A DNA stretch of 64,000 nt from assembly GCA_964554105.1 (NCBI GenBank), contig CAZKNF010000002.1:1-64000 (forward strand), written 5' to 3'. Each line of letters begins with the position of its first letter. Positions within the stretch are counted from its first letter, which is position 1. A program made the translations under genes and the position numbers. The notes beneath the pieces are model-generated. The model did not search any database. It worked only from the letters and a program-made list of their open reading frames with translations, and had not been told where the DNA came from. Below are positions 25,963 through 35,313 of this stretch, piece after piece. This stretch comes from CAZKNF01 sp964554105. GTDB lineage: Bacteria; Bacteroidota; Rhodothermia; Rhodothermales; VXPQ01.

Positions 25963-25990
25963 CAAATTTAGATGGACGTGCGCGGCGCAA
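25963..25990 (-). promoter_or_regulatory. Bacteroidota-type promoter for the deacetylase-like gene
   Basis: On the minus strand TTG (25988-25990) is followed after 17 bases by TAAATTTG (25970-25963), an exact match to the Bacteroidota -33/-7 pattern (TTG, then TAnnTTTG). The expected transcription start near 25956-25959 would leave a leader of about ten bases before the TTG codon at 25949, so translation may be nearly leaderless. Confidence 0.65.
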
Positions 25991-26012
25991 GAAAAGCCTT
26001 ATTTTAGTCATA

Positions 26013-27317
26013 GTGACCAGCCGATTCAAAATATTTTCTGATCCTGTTCACGGCTTCATCTCGGTGCCGAAGAACTTGATCATGCACCTTATCCAGACAC
26101 CGGAGGTGCAGCGGCTCCGCCGAATCCGGCAGCTCGGCATCGGCCATCTGGTCTTTCCCGGCGCCGAACATACGCGCTTCGGCCACGCGCTCGGTGCGAT
26201 GGCGCTAATGCAGGACGCACTGTCGAATCTGGCCGAAAAAGGCACGCCGATCTCGAGTGAGGAAGCGACCGCTGCTCTTGCGGCGGCGCTTCTCCACGAC
26301 GTCGGCCACGGTCCATTCTCGCACACGCTCGAGCACGACTTTATTTCTGACTTCAAACACGAGGACATGAGCCGGGTGCTCCTCGTTGAGCTGAATGAGC
26401 GATTCGACGGCGCACTCGAACTCGCTCTCCAGATGTTCGACGCGACGTACGACCGGCCGTTCTTTCACCAGCTCGTCTCCAGTCAACTTGACATGGATCG
26501 GCTCGATTATCTGCGCAGGGATTCATTTTACACGGGCGTTGTGGAGGGAGAAGTCGGCGTTCAGCGCATCATCAAAACCATGCGTGTGCATCCGACCGGC
26601 GGCGGACCCGACTCGAATATCGTCATCGAATCCAAGGGGATCTACGCCGTCGAGAATTACATCATTTCGCGGCGTCTGATGTACTGGCAGGTCTATCTGC
26701 ATAAGACCGTCCTTGCCGGAGACCACCTCCTCCGGGCCGTGTTTCGCCGCCTTCGAGCGCTGCTACGAACGGGCGCCTCCGACGTGCCCGGCCTGTGCTC
26801 GCCGGCCCTCCTGTATTTCCTCACGAATAATATCAGCGTCGGCGACATCGAGCGGCCCGATGTGGTGGAGGCGTTTTGCCGGCTGGACGACACGGACGTA
26901 ATCTACAGCTTGAAGCAGTGCATGAAGAGTAAAGATGCCGTGCTCTCCGATCTCAGCCGCCGCTTCGTACAGCGTGATTTCTTCCGCGTCACCTTTCTCG
27001 AGGATGAAACGGATGCGAACCGTCGCACCGCCTGGCAGAATCGCATTGCCGAATGGCTTCTGGATCAGGGGATCAGCCGGCAGGATCGTGCGCTGGAGGA
27101 CGCTGACTACTACCTCGCCTCGGACGACACCAGACACGCGGCATACGAGATGCTTGGGGATACCATCCTTGTCGTCGACAGGGGCGGACGCGTCCATGAA
27201 CTTTCGGAGACAGTCGATGCTGCAGCCGTTTCGGCGCTGAGCCGATCCGTCGTGAAGCCGTACGTGTGTTATCCGAAAGAAATCGATATGGAACTCGCAA
27301 CCGCGGAGCGCTCGTAG
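26013..27317 (+). CDS. HD-domain phosphohydrolase (dGTPase-like)
   Basis: The 434-residue protein contains the HD metal-binding set: RFGHALGAMAL, LLHDVGHGPFSHTLEHDF at about residues 92-109, and DMDRLDYLRRDSFYTG. This layout fits the HD superfamily phosphohydrolases such as B. subtilis YwfO and dGTPase-like proteins, which cleave (d)NTPs or phosphate esters. The GTG start at 26013 reads MTSRFKIFSDPVHGFISV, a typical family N-terminus. It lies just upstream of and close to the HDAC-family gene, so they may be co-transcribed. Confidence 0.93.
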   Translation: MTSRFKIFSDPVHGFISVPKNLIMHLIQTPEVQRLRRIRQLGIGHLVFPGAEHTRFGHALGAMALMQDALSNLAEKGTPISSEEATAALAAALLHDVGHGPFSHTLEHDFISDFKHEDMSRVLLVELNERFDGALELALQMFDATYDRPFFHQLVSSQLDMDRLDYLRRDSFYTGVVEGEVGVQRIIKTMRVHPTGGGPDSNIVIESKGIYAVENYIISRRLMYWQVYLHKTVLAGDHLLRAVFRRLRALLRTGASDVPGLCSPALLYFLTNNISVGDIERPDVVEAFCRLDDTDVIYSLKQCMKSKDAVLSDLSRRFVQRDFFRVTFLEDETDANRRTAWQNRIAEWLLDQGISRQDRALEDADYYLASDDTRHAAYEMLGDTILVVDRGGRVHELSETVDAAAVSALSRSVVKPYVCYPKEIDMELATAERS

Positions 27318-27328
27318 CGACCACCTGC

Positions 27329-28372
27329 ATGCCTGTATCTTTCGCCTGGAATGAGACGCACGCCGGCCACCGCGCTACGCGGCACATGGGGCGACACGTA
27401 GAACGACCGGAGCGTCTCGACGGCGTCCTCCGACACCTCAATACCGCTCCCATTCGCCGGCACCTCGAATTCGTCTCCGGCGAGCGCGCGCGTCTCGAAG
27501 AACTGTATCTGGCCCACGATGAGGAGCACGTGCAGCGCGTGGCCAGTGCGATAGGAGCGGGATTCAATCGTCTTGATCCCGATACCTTCATCACCGGCAA
27601 GAGCATGAACATCGCTCTCGATGCAGTCGGTGCGCTGATGGCGGTCACCAGGCACGTACTGGACGGACGGTCAACGAGCGGCTTCGCCGCGATCCGACCA
27701 CCCGGTCATCATGCGACACAGAATCAATCGATGGGATTCTGCATTTTCTCGAATGTCGCCGTCGCTGCGCGATGGGCGCAGAGGGAGGCCGGGCTCGACC
27801 GCGTGTTGATCGTAGATTTCGACGTGCATCACGGAAACGGTACGCAGCACATCTTCTATGACGATCCGGGTGTCATGTACATGAGCGTCCACCAGTCACC
27901 GTTCTATCCAGGCACGGGTGCGGCAGACGAACGGGGCGCCGGCGATGGAGCCCATACCACGGTGAACGTCCCGCTGCCGAGTGGTGCCGGCGATGAGACC
28001 TACAACATTGTCTTCCGTGATATTCTGCGGCCATTTGCACGGGACTTCGACCCGGAACTCATCTTTCTGTCTGCGGGATATGACGCGCATTGGAAGGATC
28101 CCCTCGGCGGAATGCGTGTCACCACGAATGGATTTGCGGAGATCGTGCGCGAAGTGTCCGATTGGGCGGGTTCGTGCTGCGACGGCCGTATCGTTGCCGC
28201 GCTGGAGGGCGGCTATCACATCGATGCACTGACGTATTCGGTGGCCGCGACGCTTGAAGTACTCAACGATCCGGACGCGAAGGTGGAAGATCCCTGCGGC
28301 GACGCTCCGGGCGAGCCGGCAGTACTGGAAGAGCATCTTCGAAAGGTAGAGCAACTGCTGCGTCAGGATTGA
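27329..28372 (+). CDS. HDAC/AcuC-family deacetylase
   Basis: From ATG 27329 the product is 347 residues. Its active-site features are IRPPGHHATQNQSMGFCIFS (tandem His), VLIVDFDVHHGNGTQHIFY (zinc-binding Asp and His), and FLSAGYDAHWKDPLGGM (second Asp). This is a zinc-dependent amidohydrolase of the histone deacetylase superfamily; bacterial members act on acetyl-lysine or acetylpolyamines. A frame opening at 27266 overlaps the HD gene and was not used. The start reads MPVSFAWNETHAGHRATRH, as in AcuC-like proteins. Confidence 0.92.
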   Translation: MPVSFAWNETHAGHRATRHMGRHVERPERLDGVLRHLNTAPIRRHLEFVSGERARLEELYLAHDEEHVQRVASAIGAGFNRLDPDTFITGKSMNIALDAVGALMAVTRHVLDGRSTSGFAAIRPPGHHATQNQSMGFCIFSNVAVAARWAQREAGLDRVLIVDFDVHHGNGTQHIFYDDPGVMYMSVHQSPFYPGTGAADERGAGDGAHTTVNVPLPSGAGDETYNIVFRDILRPFARDFDPELIFLSAGYDAHWKDPLGGMRVTTNGFAEIVREVSDWAGSCCDGRIVAALEGGYHIDALTYSVAATLEVLNDPDAKVEDPCGDAPGEPAVLEEHLRKVEQLLRQD

Positions 28373-28418
28373 ATCCAGCTGCTCGACGGCAGAGAAATGG
28401 CGACCACGATCACGCTTC

Positions 28419-28452
28419 CCGGGCTCAGCACGGACGACTGTTCGAGACCCGG
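28419..28452. terminator. possible terminator between the deacetylase gene and hpt
   Basis: CCGGGCTC and GAGACCCGG form an 8-bp stem with one bulged A around a 17-base loop, placed just before the convergent hpt stop. The position between convergent genes suits a two-way terminator, but no T-run is seen. Confidence 0.38.
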
Positions 28453-28455
28453 CGA

Positions 28456-29031
28456 CTACGATTCATCATCTAGAATGTATATGTCGGGGAGATTCCGGGC
28501 GAGCTGTCCGTAGTCCAGGCCATATCCGATGACAAATCGATTCGGGATATTGAATCCAACGTAATGGAGCTCGACATCCGCCTCTGACGCCTCCTCTTTG
28601 TGAAGCAACGTGGCGATGCGCATCGATGCCGGGTCGTACGCACGAATCCGGTCCATTACGTAAGCCATCGACGTTCCCGTGTCGACGATATCCTCGACGA
28701 CGACGACGTGACGTCCTTCGAGATCGGCATCCAGCTTCTTCAATTCACGAACTTCGCCGCTGGATACCTTCTTCGCACCGTACGACGAGAGCTTCCAGAA
28801 GTCCACCTCGCACTCAATGTCGATCTCCCGCATCAGATCGGCCAGAAACATGAACGATCCGTTTAACACGCCGATTAAAATCGGCACGACATCTTCGTAG
28901 TCCGTTGAAATCTGCTGTCCGATCGACGCCACCCGCTTGCGAATCGTCTCTCGATCCAGATACAGGCGAAATCGCTCGCCGCGACATTCGACGTAACCTT
29001 CCTCGTGCGCGACGAAATTAGAATCGGGCAT
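28456..29031 (-). CDS. hpt: hypoxanthine phosphoribosyltransferase
   Basis: From ATG 29031 the product has 191 residues, normal for the family. The PRPP loop is VVVVEDIVDTGTSMAYVM at about residues 107-124, and ILIGVLNGSFMFLADLMRE and FVIGYGLDYGQLARNLP are family segments. It salvages hypoxanthine (and guanine) to nucleoside monophosphates in the cytoplasm. A GTG at 29043 would add four residues. It lies directly after tilS, a partnership common in many bacteria (tilS-hpt). Confidence 0.96.
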   Translation of the reverse strand: MPDSNFVAHEEGYVECRGERFRLYLDRETIRKRVASIGQQISTDYEDVVPILIGVLNGSFMFLADLMREIDIECEVDFWKLSSYGAKKVSSGEVRELKKLDADLEGRHVVVVEDIVDTGTSMAYVMDRIRAYDPASMRIATLLHKEEASEADVELHYVGFNIPNRFVIGYGLDYGQLARNLPDIYILDDES

Positions 29032-29060
29032 GCAGAATCTCACTTGGGGTAGACGATTGA

Positions 29061-30482
29061 CTACGCCGCCGTCGATGAACTGTTTTCAGTTGGATGGAAT
29101 CGAAGCTGAGCGACGCGCCGGGTATCTGTGCGTACACGTACGGAGGCGGAAATCCGATATCCTATCACCCACACGATGGTATCATCCGCCTGAACCACCT
29201 GGACCCTCTGCTTGCGGTGCGGCGGGACCCCTTCATCCGTCAGAAAGTCGCTGATCTTCTTCTCGTCTCGCATCCCTAGCGGCACGAACCGGTCTCCGGG
29301 TCGCCAGCGTCGAATTATTAGCGGCGCTCTCAGACGGTCCGCATCCACATACTCCGCGTTTGATGATCCTGTATCGAGGTGATCCGGCAGATCGACGTCG
29401 GACAGGAGTACGACCGATCCCAGCGGCGTCTCGACCGGTGTATCAGCCTTCAGGATCGCTGAGTCGTCCAATTCGGCATCCTCCGACTGCCCCGGCGCAA
29501 AGAGCAACCTGCCTCGCTCTCGCCACACTTCTCCGGTCGGATGCTCCAGGCGTTTGCCTGGCTGCGATCTAATCAGCCGGTCGATTTCGGCAACCGTCGA
29601 CCTCGTGCCGCCGAGCCCCGGCAGCCATCTCCGAATTCCTTCAAGAATGACCCGGCCGCGCGTGACCTCATCCATAGAGCGCAGCGTGTCGAGATCCAGG
29701 GCAAAGCCGTCGACGCTCACGGATGCCGCAGCTTCGAACGCATCACGGAGATCCGCTGCGAGTCCGCTCTCGACGTATGCCCGCATCAGGTCCGCAGACC
29801 GCGCGATATTGGCAGTTACGGCCGGGCCGAAATACTCTCCGAGTTCCGGAAGGATTCGGCTCCGGAGAGCGCCGCGCTTGTAGACGACGGCCGTATTTGT
29901 CGCATCTTCTCGCCATTCGAGCCCAGTTTCACGCGCGTACGCTGTGATATCACGTCGATACAGGCATAGCAGCGGCCGAATAAGTGTAACGGGCGCATCC
30001 GGGTGAAGCCGGCGGGATGCCTGCATTCCTGCCAGCCCCTCGGGGCCGCTCCCTCGGAACAGGTTCAGCAGCACGGTCTCGACCTGGTCGTCACGGTGGT
30101 GTCCGACGGCCGCCGCCGGGATGTCCGCTTCCGCCGCTATGCCGGCGAACGCCTCATAGCGAAGGAGTCGCGCCGTTTCCTGGACGGACTCGCCGCGTGC
30201 GCCGGCCACGTGTCGGGTATCGAACCGGCGCACGTGTAGGGGGACCTTCCGATGCGCACACCAGGCTCGAACGAACGATTCATCACCGTCAGAAGCGCCT
30301 CCTCGCAACCGATAGTTGAGATGCGAGGCGGTGACATCGCAATCGAGGTGGAGCAAAATGTCGGCGAGCACCACAGAATCTACTCCGCCGCTCAATCCGA
30401 CGAGCACGCGTCGATCGTCGCCGAGGAGCGCATGCCGCTCGATATAATCGCGTACCTTTTCAACCTGCCGCTTCGTGGACAT
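29061..30482 (-). CDS. tilS: tRNA(Ile)-lysidine synthase
   Basis: From ATG 30482 the product has 473 residues. It carries the PP-loop ATPase motif VLVGLSGGVDSVVLADILLH near residue 30, VGHHRDDQVETVLLNLFRG and the C-terminal substrate-binding region with RRWRPGDRFVPLGM and KKISDFLTDEGVP. The enzyme makes lysidine at position 34 of tRNA-Ile(CAU), which is needed to read AUA codons. It is followed by hpt in the same direction and preceded by mutL. An upstream GTG at 30491 is a possible alternative start. Confidence 0.96.
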   Translation of the reverse strand: MSTKRQVEKVRDYIERHALLGDDRRVLVGLSGGVDSVVLADILLHLDCDVTASHLNYRLRGGASDGDESFVRAWCAHRKVPLHVRRFDTRHVAGARGESVQETARLLRYEAFAGIAAEADIPAAAVGHHRDDQVETVLLNLFRGSGPEGLAGMQASRRLHPDAPVTLIRPLLCLYRRDITAYARETGLEWREDATNTAVVYKRGALRSRILPELGEYFGPAVTANIARSADLMRAYVESGLAADLRDAFEAAASVSVDGFALDLDTLRSMDEVTRGRVILEGIRRWLPGLGGTRSTVAEIDRLIRSQPGKRLEHPTGEVWRERGRLLFAPGQSEDAELDDSAILKADTPVETPLGSVVLLSDVDLPDHLDTGSSNAEYVDADRLRAPLIIRRWRPGDRFVPLGMRDEKKISDFLTDEGVPPHRKQRVQVVQADDTIVWVIGYRISASVRVRTDTRRVAQLRFHPTENSSSTAA

Positions 30483-30544
30483 CCTCGCCACGCTGTTCTG
30501 ATTTTGGGCGAATGCTTCTGGCCGCGCCGCTTGACCAAAGCGTC

Positions 30545-32365
30545 CTACCGACTAAATCGCTTGTCCAGTTCCTCGATTGGAATCTTCACGATGGTCGGAC
30601 GACCGTGCGGGCAGGCATAGGGCATCTCGCAGGCAAAAAGCTGATCGATCAAGGACCGCATTTCTTTCGGCGAGAGCCGCCCACCTGAGCGGATCGCACT
30701 GCGCCGTGCAATACTCCTGGCCAGATTCTCGCGGCTGTCGACCTTCACTCGCTGCCGATTAACCTTATACTGGGTGAGCACGTCCTCCAGAACGGTCCGC
30801 TCGTCGCCTGAGTGGATGTCGGCGGGTACGCCTCGAACCACGACGGATTGGCCGCTGAATGCTTCGACGTCAAATCCGAGCGCACGCAGATCGGGTAAAA
30901 GCTCCTTGAGCAGCGTCAGATCGGCATGCCCGAACTCGACCGTCTGCGGAAAGAGAAGCTGCTGCGACAGACCGAGACCGTTCTGCATGTTCAGCAGCGA
31001 GCGTTCATAAAGGATCCGCTCATGCGCCGCATTCTGATCCAGGATCATGAGCCCCGAGCGGATCTGCGTCAGGATATATTTATCATGAAGTTGCCAGAGC
31101 AGCGTGTCGTCGACGGTTGGACTGCGGTCGGAATCTTGGCCGGGAAGCGAAGTTTGCGTTGACGCATCGCCGAAAAGGCGATCTGACATCGCGCCCGGAG
31201 CCTGCGAGTAAAATGCTTCTCCGGATGTCTGATGACCGAACGGGCGAGCCTCGAACGAGGAATTCGAGCGAAACGAGGCGGGCATTTCCGTTGCAGACCA
31301 GTGCCCGTTGGCTTGGTCCATCTGGGGCGTCTGGAGTGCCGAGCCCAGACCTTTGCGGACGATGGACTTGAGGAAATTGTAGATGCCTCGGTCGTCGTCG
31401 AATTTGACCTCCGCCTTCGTCGGGTGAACATTCACGTCGACGCGTGACGGATCGAGCGTGAGGAAGAGTGCAAAAAATGGATAGGCTCCTTCAGGCAGCA
31501 GGTCATGGTACGCCGAAAAAATGGCGTGGTCGAGCGAACGGTTCCGCACGTACCGTCCGTTGACGAAGAGAAACTGCTCTCCTCGGCTCTTCTTGTGCAG
31601 CTCCGGCTCGCCGACGTACCCGCGCACGGTGAGATAGCTCGTCTGCTCCTCGACGGGTACGATGCGGTGTACGTGGTCGTCGTCGAAGAGCGAACGGATG
31701 CGGCCCTGAAGCCTCTCCATAAACCCGCCGTCCATTTCTGCGGGAAGACGGTGTAATTCCAGATCGTCGTGATGCAGAACGAACGCGATCGAGGGATTCG
31801 ACAGCGCAAGAAACTGAAACGTCTCGACGCAGTGCCTGAGCTCGGTAGCGGTTGTCTTCAGAAAGTTACGGCGGGCCGGCACGTTGTAGAAGAGATTGCG
31901 AACAGCGATGGAGGTGCCGTTCTTCGTAGCGCACGGCTCAGATGCCGCAATTTCGCTGCCGTCGATGCGCACGCAAAAACCGGCCGCATCGGCAGATCGT
32001 TTCGTCCGGAGCTCGACCTGAGAGACCGACGCGATCGACGCGAGCGCTTCGCCTCGAAATCCTAGCGTTCGGATCCGTTCGAGGTCTTCGATCGACGCGA
32101 TCTTGCTGGTTGCGTGGCGGCGGAAACATCCCTGCGCGTCTGCAGGGCTCATTCCCGAACCGGAATCGATCACCTGAATCAGCTCCGAACCGGCGCCCTT
32201 CAATAGAATCTCGATGGAATCAGCCCCGGCGTCAACGGCATTCTCGATCAGCTCTTTAAGCGCAGACGCCGGCCGCTGCACGACCTCCCCGGCCGCGATT
32301 TTGTTGGCCAGAGCATCCGGCATCAGTCGGATTAGGCTGTCCGGATCAGCGATTACGTCAGACAC
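30545..32365 (-). CDS. mutL: DNA mismatch repair protein MutL
   Basis: The 606-residue protein has the GHKL ATPase head: KIAAGEVVQRPASALKELIENAVDAGA, DSGSGM and TLGFRGEALASIASVSQ. The C-terminus retains PHGRPTIVK. It coordinates mismatch repair with MutS. The endonuclease site is altered: residues 443-449 read DQNAAHE where DQHA is usual, and residues 553-555 read ARR where ACR/SCK is usual; DNA codons confirm Asn and Arg. This suggests weakened or absent nicking activity. The start is GTG at 32365. tilS follows in the same direction. Confidence 0.95.
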   Translation of the reverse strand: MSDVIADPDSLIRLMPDALANKIAAGEVVQRPASALKELIENAVDAGADSIEILLKGAGSELIQVIDSGSGMSPADAQGCFRRHATSKIASIEDLERIRTLGFRGEALASIASVSQVELRTKRSADAAGFCVRIDGSEIAASEPCATKNGTSIAVRNLFYNVPARRNFLKTTATELRHCVETFQFLALSNPSIAFVLHHDDLELHRLPAEMDGGFMERLQGRIRSLFDDDHVHRIVPVEEQTSYLTVRGYVGEPELHKKSRGEQFLFVNGRYVRNRSLDHAIFSAYHDLLPEGAYPFFALFLTLDPSRVDVNVHPTKAEVKFDDDRGIYNFLKSIVRKGLGSALQTPQMDQANGHWSATEMPASFRSNSSFEARPFGHQTSGEAFYSQAPGAMSDRLFGDASTQTSLPGQDSDRSPTVDDTLLWQLHDKYILTQIRSGLMILDQNAAHERILYERSLLNMQNGLGLSQQLLFPQTVEFGHADLTLLKELLPDLRALGFDVEAFSGQSVVVRGVPADIHSGDERTVLEDVLTQYKVNRQRVKVDSRENLARSIARRSAIRSGGRLSPKEMRSLIDQLFACEMPYACPHGRPTIVKIPIEELDKRFSR

Positions 32366-32432
32366 ACTTCTCCCGTTAATTCTACGGAGTGGACGAGCGA
32401 GAAGACCCGGCGATAGGGATCCGCTCGATGAT

Positions 32433-32639
32433 TCAACCCAGCTGGAGGTAGATGAAAAGGGCTAGCGCGAAAAGAATCGCGAAGATAATGATTCCGGCAG
32501 GGTTTCGACGCTTGCGACGTGAGAGGCTCTTGACCCGTATCCGTCGTCGCAGATCCTCGTCCTTCTTCGGATCATAGTAACGCGGCTCGTAGGAAAACCG
32601 CCTGTGCTTAGCCCGTGCTCGCGGCAGGAATATACTCAT
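32433..32639 (-). CDS. 68-residue small membrane protein
   Basis: The protein starts MSIFLPRARAKHRRFSYEPRY, has a highly basic middle (KSLSRRKRRNP) and ends in one transmembrane segment (GIIIFAILFALALFIYL). It is a tail-anchored or single-pass protein with a basic cytoplasmic side. I recognise no family name, but its position immediately upstream of mutL, same strand, supports a real gene. The ATG at 32639 is well defined. Small proteins of this shape precede mutL in other Bacteroidota, as far as I recall. Confidence 0.7.
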   Translation of the reverse strand: MSIFLPRARAKHRRFSYEPRYYDPKKDEDLRRRIRVKSLSRRKRRNPAGIIIFAILFALALFIYLQLG

Positions 32640-32782
32640 GGTGCAGCGCGACTAAAGGCATCTCTATTTAGCGATAATTAGATACCAATTTTACCATTTG
32701 GATATGACACCGTTCCTTCACACCGCCCAATCCAAATTTGCCGCCACAAGCTCGGCCATCGGAATATTTCTAACGAACGTCG

Positions 32783-33682
32783 CTATGCTGCCAGCTGCAC
32801 GACATAGCGCAGATAGAGGTAGACTGCCGGAGCAACGAGGATCATCGAATCGAATCGGTCCAACATTCCCCCGTGCCCTGGAAGCAGTGAACCCGAATCC
32901 TTCACTCCCACCTGCCGCTTCATTTTACTTTGGGCGAGATCTGCGAGCTGCCCCAGAACACCACAGAGCAGTGCAATCGAGAGTACGTGAATCCACGCCA
33001 AAAACCCGAGCAAGGTGAGCTTGAGCACGACTCCGGCGGCGAGAGCGCTGACAACGCCACCGACCGTCCCCGCCCAGGTCTTTTTGGGCGAGATGGTGGG
33101 CGCGAGGGGCCGCTTTCCGATCGCACGTCCGACGAAGTAGGCGAACGTGTCGGTGGTCCACACAAGGACGAGCGTCGCGACCGTCAATGCGAATGCCTGC
33201 ACATCGTCGTCGAGTCCACCCAGTCCGCTGCGAATCTCGGCGAGAAATCCGAGCAGCAGGGTCGGGTAGATCACGCCAAACAGCGTGGCACCCATAGAAA
33301 CGGGTCCAGCCGCGGCTGCTGCATGGCTCGAGCGACCGTCCGGCTCCCCAGCATGTCCTTCCGACACATCTCCGAATAACCATTCGAACGGCGAGAGCAC
33401 CAGCGCCAGAACCAGAATCGCGAGAGCAATGCCTAGCGCAGGATCATACGCCTGGTGCAGCAGAATGAGTCCCCCCAGGGTCATTCCTAGTACGATCCTG
33501 GGCGCTGCACCGGCCGCCTGCAAAAGGCGGTACATCTCGAACTGCGCGAGCAACGCCAGAACAGCCACTAACGCGAGAAAGGGCCACCCGCCCACGTACG
33601 CCAACCCAAGGACGACCGGAATGCCGACCAGACCCGTCAGGATGCGCAGCAGATTATTCGACAAGCCGGCAATTCGATTCAA
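32783..33682 (-). CDS. cdsA: phosphatidate cytidylyltransferase
   Basis: The 299-residue membrane protein has several transmembrane helices and the CdsA signature near the C-terminus, LADLAQSKMKRQVGVKDSGS followed by LPGHGGMLDRFDSM, with the catalytic acidic residues. It activates phosphatidate with CTP to CDP-diacylglycerol, the entry to phospholipid synthesis. The TTG start at 33682 overlaps the DUF2007 stop by four bases (33679-33682), so translation is coupled. No ATG fits as well. Confidence 0.95.
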   Translation of the reverse strand: MNRIAGLSNNLLRILTGLVGIPVVLGLAYVGGWPFLALVAVLALLAQFEMYRLLQAAGAAPRIVLGMTLGGLILLHQAYDPALGIALAILVLALVLSPFEWLFGDVSEGHAGEPDGRSSHAAAAAGPVSMGATLFGVIYPTLLLGFLAEIRSGLGGLDDDVQAFALTVATLVLVWTTDTFAYFVGRAIGKRPLAPTISPKKTWAGTVGGVVSALAAGVVLKLTLLGFLAWIHVLSIALLCGVLGQLADLAQSKMKRQVGVKDSGSLLPGHGGMLDRFDSMILVAPAVYLYLRYVVQLAA

Positions 33683-34065
33683 GCGGACGTATCGTCGTCT
33701 TCCTCATCCTCCTCCTCGGGCTTTGACAGGCGGATCGAGTCCGATCCGGAGTCCAGCATGGCCTCTCTGCGGGCATCGTGCGCCGGCGGCGCATCGGGAT
33801 CCGCACTCATCGCAGCTTCGGTGAGCTCTTCATCACTCAACGGCTCGCTCTCGAGCAGTTCGCGTGCCGCATCGACGTGGTCCGGTGGAACGAGCACGTT
33901 CACTTCCGCAAGATCACCGACGTTCAGGTTAAACGCATGGTCGCGCTGCGTCAGCACGACGGCTGGAACCCCGGCGTCGTCGAGACGATCTCGCACGAGA
34001 TCGCCTTCGTAGTCGGTGCCGCTCTGAAACACGACGATCCAGTCCTCATATGTGTCGTTTGCCAT
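33679..34065 (-). CDS. DUF2007-domain protein (putative signal-transducing protein)
   Basis: The 128-residue protein has the DUF2007 pattern: DWIVVFQSGTDYEGDLVRD, then LDDAGVPAVVLTQRDHAFN and AEVNVLVPPDHVDAARELL, a ferredoxin-like fold of about 70 residues seen in small bacterial proteins. The last 45 residues are acidic and disordered (PEEEDEEDDD). No function is proven. Start ATG at 34065. It sits between the CPBP protease and cdsA and overlaps cdsA, suggesting co-expression with membrane lipid synthesis. Confidence 0.78.
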   Translation of the reverse strand: MANDTYEDWIVVFQSGTDYEGDLVRDRLDDAGVPAVVLTQRDHAFNLNVGDLAEVNVLVPPDHVDAARELLESEPLSDEELTEAAMSADPDAPPAHDARREAMLDSGSDSIRLSKPEEEDEEDDDTSA

Positions 34066-34133
34066 TCTGATTGCTCTCCTTAGTTCGGCTGGTGCTCGCT
34101 AGTTCGGCCGCGACTCATCGAATCGGCTGATTC

Positions 34134-35126
34134 CTAGTAACGCGCGGACGGCTCGCTTGTGTCCGTCCGCCTGTGCACCAGGCGCTGAAGTACCGTCATC
34201 GCTGCAGCGAAAATCAGCAGTCCCAGCGCGACGACGTACCACGGAATGTCCATGGTCTCTAAAGCATCCATGTCGAGCTCCGGCTGATTCGCAATGTATG
34301 CGCCGACCGCGATCGCGATCGCATTGTTGAGAAAATGGACGACGATCGCCGGCCAGAGACTTCCCGTTCGCCATGTCAGCCATGCCAGGTAGATACCTAG
34401 CACGCAGAGGGGAATAGCCTGGGTGAGACGAAGATGGTAGAGGCCGAACACGATGCCCGAAAGGAGAATCCCGGCGACGATTCCCGCGCCTCGCTCGAGC
34501 TGCCGCTGCACATACCCGCGAAACAGCAGCTCCTCGCAGAGTGCGGGCGTGATCGCGAGCACGACGAGATTGAAGACAAATCCGGTGTCCGCGCGAAGTA
34601 CTTGCTCGATTAACTCCATCTGAGATTGCTCAAACTGCCGAACAAACTCGGGCAGAGGAAGCGTCTCGTTTACAGACCCGAGCCACTGAATTAAGGGCGT
34701 CATCGCGATCAACCCGACCACGCCAAGCATGATGAAGGCGACATCGCTCGATCGAATTCGCAGGAATGGCCGAGGGCGGCTCGAATGCAGCCGTGCCAGA
34801 AGATAGGCCGGGAGTGCGAGCCCGAAAACCTGCCCGATCGTATTGGCGGTGAGCAGGGTGCGCGCATGTTCGTCGATGACGTCCGCCATGCCTTCGAGCA
34901 ACTGTTCGGGCGAGACGCCCTGCAAACTGAGCAGCAGCAGCGTTACGGCCGGACTGATCACGATTTGAAACAGAATAAAGGCGAGAATCAATCCGACCGC
35001 AGCCATGAGGAGTGGACCGATCCCCTTGCGCTCGAACCGGCCGTCCAGCGGAATTGGCGTATTGCGCTCCCAGCGGTCCGGCAGTGTCGGGGGCGTTGGC
35101 GCGGCAGAAAGTTCAGACTCAGACAT
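34134..35126 (-). CDS. CPBP-family intramembrane metalloprotease (CAAX protease-like)
   Basis: From ATG 35126 the product is 330 residues with about eight hydrophobic segments. The motif EELLFRGYVQRQLERGAG, followed by SGIVFGLYHLRL, is the hallmark of the CPBP/ABI family: EExxxR and FxxxH with the catalytic Glu and His residues. Members act as membrane proteases in bacteria. It is the first gene of a run with DUF2007 and cdsA. The TTG at 35135 is a possible alternative start. Confidence 0.9.
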   Translation of the reverse strand: MSESELSAAPTPPTLPDRWERNTPIPLDGRFERKGIGPLLMAAVGLILAFILFQIVISPAVTLLLLSLQGVSPEQLLEGMADVIDEHARTLLTANTIGQVFGLALPAYLLARLHSSRPRPFLRIRSSDVAFIMLGVVGLIAMTPLIQWLGSVNETLPLPEFVRQFEQSQMELIEQVLRADTGFVFNLVVLAITPALCEELLFRGYVQRQLERGAGIVAGILLSGIVFGLYHLRLTQAIPLCVLGIYLAWLTWRTGSLWPAIVVHFLNNAIAIAVGAYIANQPELDMDALETMDIPWYVVALGLLIFAAAMTVLQRLVHRRTDTSEPSARY

Positions 35127-35313
35127 AGGAGGCAATTCGCGGCAGGAACATCAGGATAGGACGATACGAACGCCTTCCATCAACGTCCACAAGATAGCCG
35201 GTCAGGATCGACCAATGTGAAGAAACCCGTCGAGTTCACCGGATCGATAGGCGGTTCGGCCGTCGTTCTCGCGGATCATACGCAGCAACGCAGGTGTAGA
35301 ATCCGCACAACAA

